DNA from: Rhizobiaceae bacterium
GTDB lineage: Bacteria; Pseudomonadota; Alphaproteobacteria; Rhizobiales; Rhizobiaceae
Assembly: GCA_004299545.1 (NCBI GenBank)
Contig: SCRB01000720.1
Location: 1-10,233, forward strand
Direction: 5' to 3'
Length of the DNA: 10,233 nucleotides
How positions within the stretch are numbered: the first letter of the stretch is position 1; each line of letters begins with the position of its first letter. The position numbers and the translations under genes are program-made. A model generated the notes under the pieces. The model made no database searches and was not told the origin of the DNA. It saw only the letters and a list, made by a program, of their open reading frames with translations. Shown one piece after another: positions 7,923 to 10,233 of this stretch.

Positions 7923-8885
7923 ATGCCTGAGCCCGTTACAGCCACCCGACAGTTCGGCTTCCTGCTGGTCGACAAGTTCTCGATGTTCTCGCTTGCCGCG
8001 GCGATCGATACGGTGCGCTCGGCAAACCGCTCGCTCGGCCGCGACTATTATGGCTGGACGACGGTTTCCGTCGACGGTGATGCCGTGATGGCCTCGAACG
8101 GCCTGCCGATCAAGATCGACTATTCCGTCGCGGACATCCCGCCTGTCGACATCCTTTTCGTCTGCGTCGGCCTGACGACCGAGTTTCCGGGGAAATCAAG
8201 GGTCCTCGGCGCGCTGCGCAGCTGGGGGCGCAGAGGCCACGCGCTCGGCGCGCTTTCGGTCGGCTCCCATCTGCTCGCCGAAGCGGGACAGCTCGACGGC
8301 TATCGCTGCACGATCCATTGGGAGAACCGCGCCGGCTTCAAGGAACGTTTCCCCGACATAGAGTGCACCGGCAACGTCTTCGAGATCGACCGCAAGCGCT
8401 ACACCTGCGCAGGCGGCACGACCTCGGTCGACCTGATGCTGGAGATCGTCCGCAACGATTTCGGCTCCAATCTCGCCAACGAGGTCGCCAATCAGTTCCA
8501 GCATGAGCGCATCCGCTCCGCCGGCGACCGTCAGCGCGTCGGCCCCGAACGCGACCTGACGGGAAAATCGGAGAAACTCAGGAAGATCGTCGAACTGATG
8601 GCCGACAATCTCGACGAACCTTTTTCCGCCGCACAACTCGCCAAGGCGGCCGGCCTGTCGGTGCGGCAGGTCGAACGGCTGTTCCTGCGCCATCTCAACC
8701 TGACGCCGGGGCGTTATTACATGAGGCTCCGCCTCGAACGCGCGCGCGAATTGCTGCGCCAGACCAACATGCCGATCCTCGACATCGCGATCGCTACCGG
8801 TTTCACCTCGCATTCCTATTTCGCGCAGAGCTACAGACTGCAATTCGGACGGCCGCCCAGCGAGGAACGGCGCACGACCTACTGA
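7923..8885 (+). CDS. GlxA-family transcriptional regulator (DJ-1/PfpI-like plus AraC HTH)
   Basis: A 320-residue DNA-binding regulator of the GlxA/GbdR/CdhR group, whose studied members sense small metabolites such as betaines, carnitine or arginine. Residues 8-180 form the DJ-1/PfpI-like fold (FGFLLVDKFSMFSL, ALGALSVGSHLLAEAGQLDG, CTIHWEN, YTCAGGTTSVDLMLEIV). The usual nucleophile-elbow Cys is replaced: Ser112 sits at that place, so the domain is likely a sensor, not an enzyme. A linker with QFQHERIRSAGDRQR (191-205) is characteristic of the group. The AraC double helix-turn-helix (about 216-315) has SAAQLAKAAGLSVRQVERLF and the conserved DIAIATGFTSHSYFAQSYRLQFGRPPSEER. It lacks a good ribosome site and may be leaderless. 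The adjacent flavoprotein gene is the likeliest target; the ligand is unknown. Confidence 0.93.
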   Translation: MPEPVTATRQFGFLLVDKFSMFSLAAAIDTVRSANRSLGRDYYGWTTVSVDGDAVMASNGLPIKIDYSVADIPPVDILFVCVGLTTEFPGKSRVLGALRSWGRRGHALGALSVGSHLLAEAGQLDGYRCTIHWENRAGFKERFPDIECTGNVFEIDRKRYTCAGGTTSVDLMLEIVRNDFGSNLANEVANQFQHERIRSAGDRQRVGPERDLTGKSEKLRKIVELMADNLDEPFSAAQLAKAAGLSVRQVERLFLRHLNLTPGRYYMRLRLERARELLRQTNMPILDIAIATGFTSHSYFAQSYRLQFGRPPSEERRTTY

Positions 8886-8971
8886 ACGGCAGCCCGCGCA
8901 GCCTTGCCCTGTGCGAAAGTCGATATTCCAGCCAGCGCTTTTGCGTCGGCGGAAGATTTACTTCGATGCTG

Positions 8972-8992
8972 TCTGCGTGCACATTTCGCAGA
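8972..8992. promoter_or_regulatory. Inverted repeat upstream of the flavoprotein gene
   Basis: TCTGCG and CGCAGA are exact reverse complements separated by nine bases, ending 24 bases before ATG 9017. TGCGAAA at 8912-8918 is also matched in reverse by TTTCGCA at 8984-8990. Repeated TGCG half-sites in this 131-bp gap could be binding sites for the GlxA-type regulator, but the arms are short and chance is possible. Confidence 0.3.
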
Positions 8993-9004
8993 ACCACAGT
9001 GCAT

Positions 9005-9011
9005 GGGAGGA
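9005..9011 (+). promoter_or_regulatory. Strong ribosome binding site for the flavoprotein gene
   Basis: GGGAGGA stands five bases before ATG 9017, a near-ideal Shine-Dalgarno sequence that fixes the start of a reading frame with no stop inside the window. Confidence 0.7.
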
Positions 9012-9016
9012 TCGAC

Positions 9017-10233
9017 ATGCTTGACGACAGCCCCGACACCAAGGTGGATGCGGCTCTTGCGAAACTCGGCAAGGCCCTCGAAACGGGCGATATCGATGCA
9101 GCGGTCAACCTGTTCATGCCAAACGGTTTCTGGCGTGACCTTGTCAGCTTCACCTGGAATATCCGTACGCTCGAAGGGCACGATGCGATCCGCGCCATGC
9201 TGCAAAGCCAGCTTTCGGCAACAAAGCCCGGCCATTTCGCAAGGGACCCGAAGGAACCCTCAAGCGAAGCGGGCGGCATCACGGAAGGCTGGTTCACCTT
9301 CGAGACGGGCGTCGCCCGCGGCTACGGTCATATCCGTCTTCGCCACGGCCTCATCTGGACATTGCTGACCACAATGGACGAATTGAAGGGGTACGAGGAA
9401 CCAAAGGGCCCCGCACGCCCCATAGGGGCCGAGCACGGGCACGACCGCGACAGAAAAAGCTGGAAGGAAAAGCGGGAAAGGGAAGCGGCGGAACTCGGCT
9501 TCAAGACACAGCCCGAGGTCGTCATTGTGGGCGGCGGACAAGGCGGCATCGCACTTGGCGCACGCCTGCGCCAGCTCGGCGTTCCGACCATCATCGTCGA
9601 GAAGAACGAGCGGCCCGGCGACAGCTGGCGCAAGCGCTACAAGTCGCTCTGCCTGCACGATCCCGTCTGGTACGACCACCTGCCCTATATCCCGTTCCCC
9701 GAACATTGGCCGGTGTTCTCGCCCAAGGACAAGATCGGCGACTGGCTGGAAATGTACTCGAAGGTGATGGAACTGAACTACTGGGGTTCGACCCTTTGCA
9801 AATCCGCCCAATATGACGAGAAAGCCGGCGAATGGACGGTTGTCGTCGAGCGCGACGGAAAGGAAATCGTCCTCAAGCCGAAACAACTCGTTCTGGCGAC
9901 CGGAATGTCCGGCAGGCCCAATGTCCCGAAATTCGAGGGACAGGAGATCTTCAAGGGCGAACAGCAGCATTCCTCGCAACATTCCGGGCCGGATGCCTAT
10001 CGCGGCAAGAAGGTGGTTGTCATCGGCTCGAACAATTCGGCCCATGACATCTGCGCGGCACTCTGGGAAGCCGGAGCGGACGTCACCATGGTGCAGCGTT
10101 CCTCGACGCATGTGTCACGCTCGGGCACGCTTATGGAACTCGGTCTCGGGCCGCTTTATTCCGAACAGGCCGTGGCCAACGGCATAACGACCCGGAAGGC
10201 CGACCTCACCTATGCGTCGATCCCCTATCGCCT
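9017..10233 (+). CDS. FAD/NAD(P)H monooxygenase-like flavoprotein with N-terminal NTF2-like segment (partial)
   Basis: The frame from ATG 9017 is open for 405 codons to the window edge, so the C-terminus is missing. Residues 1 to about 130 look like a SnoaL/NTF2-like alpha+beta domain (ALETGDIDAAVNLFMPNGFW, LEGHDAIRAML). A charged linker leads to an FMO-like part: FAD-binding VVIVGGGQGGIALGARLRQLG (168-188, GxGxxG), ERPGDSWRKRYKSLCLHDP (198-216), LVLATGMSGRPNVP (291-304), FKGEQQH (312-318, FxGxxxH of the FMO/BVMO fingerprint, with His instead of the usual aromatic residue four places on), and the NAD(P)H loop VVVIGSNNSAHD (333-344). Relatives run about 600 residues. It probably oxygenates a small organic substrate; indole-3-pyruvate (YUCCA-like), amines or ketones are possible but undetermined. 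It follows the GlxA-type regulator gene. Confidence 0.88.
   Translation, partial: MLDDSPDTKVDAALAKLGKALETGDIDAAVNLFMPNGFWRDLVSFTWNIRTLEGHDAIRAMLQSQLSATKPGHFARDPKEPSSEAGGITEGWFTFETGVARGYGHIRLRHGLIWTLLTTMDELKGYEEPKGPARPIGAEHGHDRDRKSWKEKREREAAELGFKTQPEVVIVGGGQGGIALGARLRQLGVPTIIVEKNERPGDSWRKRYKSLCLHDPVWYDHLPYIPFPEHWPVFSPKDKIGDWLEMYSKVMELNYWGSTLCKSAQYDEKAGEWTVVVERDGKEIVLKPKQLVLATGMSGRPNVPKFEGQEIFKGEQQHSSQHSGPDAYRGKKVVVIGSNNSAHDICAALWEAGADVTMVQRSSTHVSRSGTLMELGLGPLYSEQAVANGITTRKADLTYASIPYR

Noticed and set aside
7923..8885. The AraC-type regulator as CuxR, the c-di-GMP-binding regulator of a rhizobial polysaccharide
   Set aside because: The linker QFQHERIRSAGDRQR and overall layout match the common GlxA/GbdR/CdhR group, and the gene is separated from the polysaccharide genes by folD. 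I saw no RxxxR plus (D/N)xSxxG pair placed as needed.
9260..10111. Minus-strand open frame of 283 codons
   Set aside because: It is antisense to the flavoprotein reading frame, which has FAD and NAD(P)H loops and a strong ribosome site.

Overview
The window reads as chromosomal DNA from an alphaproteobacterium, most likely of the order Rhizobiales (Rhizobium/Agrobacterium/Shinella/Ensifer-like). The basis is the GC-rich, GC3-biased codon use, tight gene packing, the type of polysaccharide proteins, and the style of the GlxA-type regulator and flavoprotein. Genus cannot be settled by eye.

Left part (1 to about 6850) is a surface-polysaccharide locus. After the last 28 codons of an unrecognised gene (2-88) and a short regulatory gap with a perfect inverted repeat resembling a CtrA box (99-117), three overlapping or closely spaced plus-strand genes form a likely operon: a GT4-like glycosyltransferase (236-1405), a WecG/TagA/CpsF (GT26) glycosyltransferase (1402-2187) and a DUF6492-type putative GT-A transferase (2225-3094). 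A Wzx-like flippase of the MOP superfamily lies convergently on the minus strand (3123-4400). Divergent from it is a Wzc/GumC/ExoP-like chain-length co-polymerase (4556-6847) that has the membrane and coiled-coil parts but no BY-kinase domain, and unusually long N- and C-terminal cytoplasmic tails. Together they look like part of a Wzx/Wzy-type machine: sugars are assembled on a lipid carrier by the transferases, flipped by Wzx and extended under control of the Wzc-like protein. The initiating phosphoglycosyltransferase, the Wzy polymerase and the outer-membrane Wza exporter are not in the window.

Right part (6957 to the end) is different in nature: folD, the housekeeping bifunctional methylene-THF dehydrogenase/cyclohydrolase (6957-7856); a GlxA-family (DJ-1/PfpI plus AraC HTH) activator (7923-8885) with a possible leaderless promoter; and the first 405 codons of an FAD/NAD(P)H monooxygenase-like protein with an N-terminal NTF2/SnoaL-like segment (9017-10233, running off the window). 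The last gene is a real long reading frame with no stop in the window. The regulator may control it, since they are co-directional and separated by a 131-bp gap with inverted TGCG motifs.

I saw no tRNA, rRNA, CRISPR array, insertion sequence or integrase. Nothing here is clearly a new system. The points most worth checking are the CtrA-like box before the glycosyltransferase operon, the kinase-less co-polymerase with disordered tails and an 8-C tract, the DUF6492 gene, and the regulator/flavoprotein pair.
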